Assembly (NCBI GenBank): GCA_023443485.1
Contig: JAEZUH010000016.1
Span: 1-13,431, forward strand
Origin: Bacillota bacterium
GTDB lineage: Bacteria > Bacillota_I > Bacilli_A > RFN20 > CAG-826
Direction: 5' to 3'
Length of the DNA stretch: 13,431 nt
A model generated the notes under the pieces. That model saw only the letters and a list, made by a program, of their open reading frames with translations, had not been told where the DNA came from and ran no database searches. Numbering within the stretch: position 1 is the first letter of the stretch; the number at the start of each line of letters is the position of its first letter. Of this stretch, positions 13,145 to 13,431 are shown piece after piece. The position numbers and the translations under genes are program-made.

Positions 13145-13429
13145 TTATTCAGCAACGACAATTTTCACTGCCGTACGATCTTTTCCAACGCGATAATACT
13201 TTGCCACACCACTAGCGGTAGCAAAAATCGTATCATCTTTCCCTCTGAGGGTATTTTCACCTGGATAGATTTTAGTTCCTCTTTGACGATAGAGAATGGA
13301 ACCGGCGTGGCACCATTGACCATCAGCCACTTTGGCACCTAATCGGCGACCAGCTGAATCACGGCCGTTTCTTGTCGACCCAACACCTTTTTTAGAAGCG
13401 AAGAGTTGAAGATTTAATTTAAACATCAT
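13145..13429 (-). CDS. rpmA: 50S ribosomal protein L27 with cleavable N-terminus
   Basis: The product is 94 residues from the first ATG (93 from the second, which aligns better with Bacillus L27). The N-terminus contains LNLQLF followed by ASKKGVGSTRNGRDS. LQLF|A is the site cut in Firmicutes by the cysteine protease Prp, exposing the tail that reaches the peptidyl-transferase centre. The core GSILYRQRGTKIYPGEN is diagnostic for L27. The ribosome binding site lies beyond the window edge, so the choice between the two adjacent ATGs stays open. In Firmicutes the order is rplU-prp-rpmA-obg, so prp and rplU are expected just outside. A terminator follows the stop codon. Confidence 0.97.
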   Translation of the reverse strand: MMFKLNLQLFASKKGVGSTRNGRDSAGRRLGAKVADGQWCHAGSILYRQRGTKIYPGENTLRGKDDTIFATASGVAKYYRVGKDRTAVKIVVAE

Positions 13430-13431
13430 AA

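Noticed and set aside
12762..13196. 144-codon plus-strand open frame opposite obg and rpmA
   Set aside because: It lies antisense to conserved obg and rpmA codons, has no ribosome site or family features, and is explained as a shadow of those genes.
1..13431. tRNA, rRNA, CRISPR array, insertion sequence or prophage genes
   Set aside because: No cloverleaf with acceptor and T-loop bases, no spaced direct repeats, and no transposase or phage-like protein was seen on either strand.

Overview
All genes in this 13.4 kb window are on the minus strand, so the window is read here from its high-coordinate end towards base 1. The content points to a low-GC Gram-positive lineage (Firmicutes/Bacilli, possibly Erysipelotrichia- or Mollicutes-like). 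Supporting signs are ribosomal protein L27 with the cleavable LQLFA leader typical of Firmicutes, AGGAG-type ribosome binding sites, a fused SecDF, and the order secDF-recJ-...-relA known from Bacillus. Trp is encoded by TGG and no gene is interrupted by TGA, so a Mycoplasma-type code is not needed. None of the 11 visible stop codons is TGA. The species cannot be named from this sequence.

Region 1 (13429 to 9353) is a housekeeping block. rpmA (L27) is followed by a terminator. Then comes a tight run obg - nadE - unannotated 31-codon membrane peptide - ruvA - ruvB, with gene junctions that overlap or lie a few bases apart. It combines ribosome assembly and GTP sensing (L27, Obg), NAD synthesis (NadE) and Holliday-junction migration (RuvAB). 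Upstream ATGs make obg and ruvA look longer than they are. Ribosome binding sites and family alignment place the true starts at 13064 and 10932.

Region 2 (9352 to 6530) is secDF, preceded by an unusual 138-bp leader full of perfect palindromes and mutually exclusive hairpins. The leader also holds a short open frame that ends inside the secDF start. The SecDF protein is longer than usual, has EF-hand-like acidic loops in both extracytoplasmic domains, and by eye lacks the proton-relay aspartates in both halves.

Region 3 (6523 to 4202) holds recJ, which starts just after a terminator hairpin and has no Shine-Dalgarno site, and an acidic lipoprotein of unknown function. The lipoprotein promoter geometry predicts a leaderless mRNA.

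Region 4 (4194 to 526) is a separate transcription unit for a heterodimeric ABC exporter with one canonical and one degenerate ATP site. It has its own extended -10 promoter, an operator-like inverted repeat and a terminator. Region 5 (459 to 1) is the N-terminal HD hydrolase part of a RelA/SpoT alarmone enzyme cut by the window edge. In Bacillus, apt lies between recJ and relA. Here that slot holds the lipoprotein and the exporter, and apt is absent from the window.

I saw no tRNA, rRNA, CRISPR array, insertion sequence or phage gene. The only gene-free stretches are the short intergenic regions described below, all under 150 bp.
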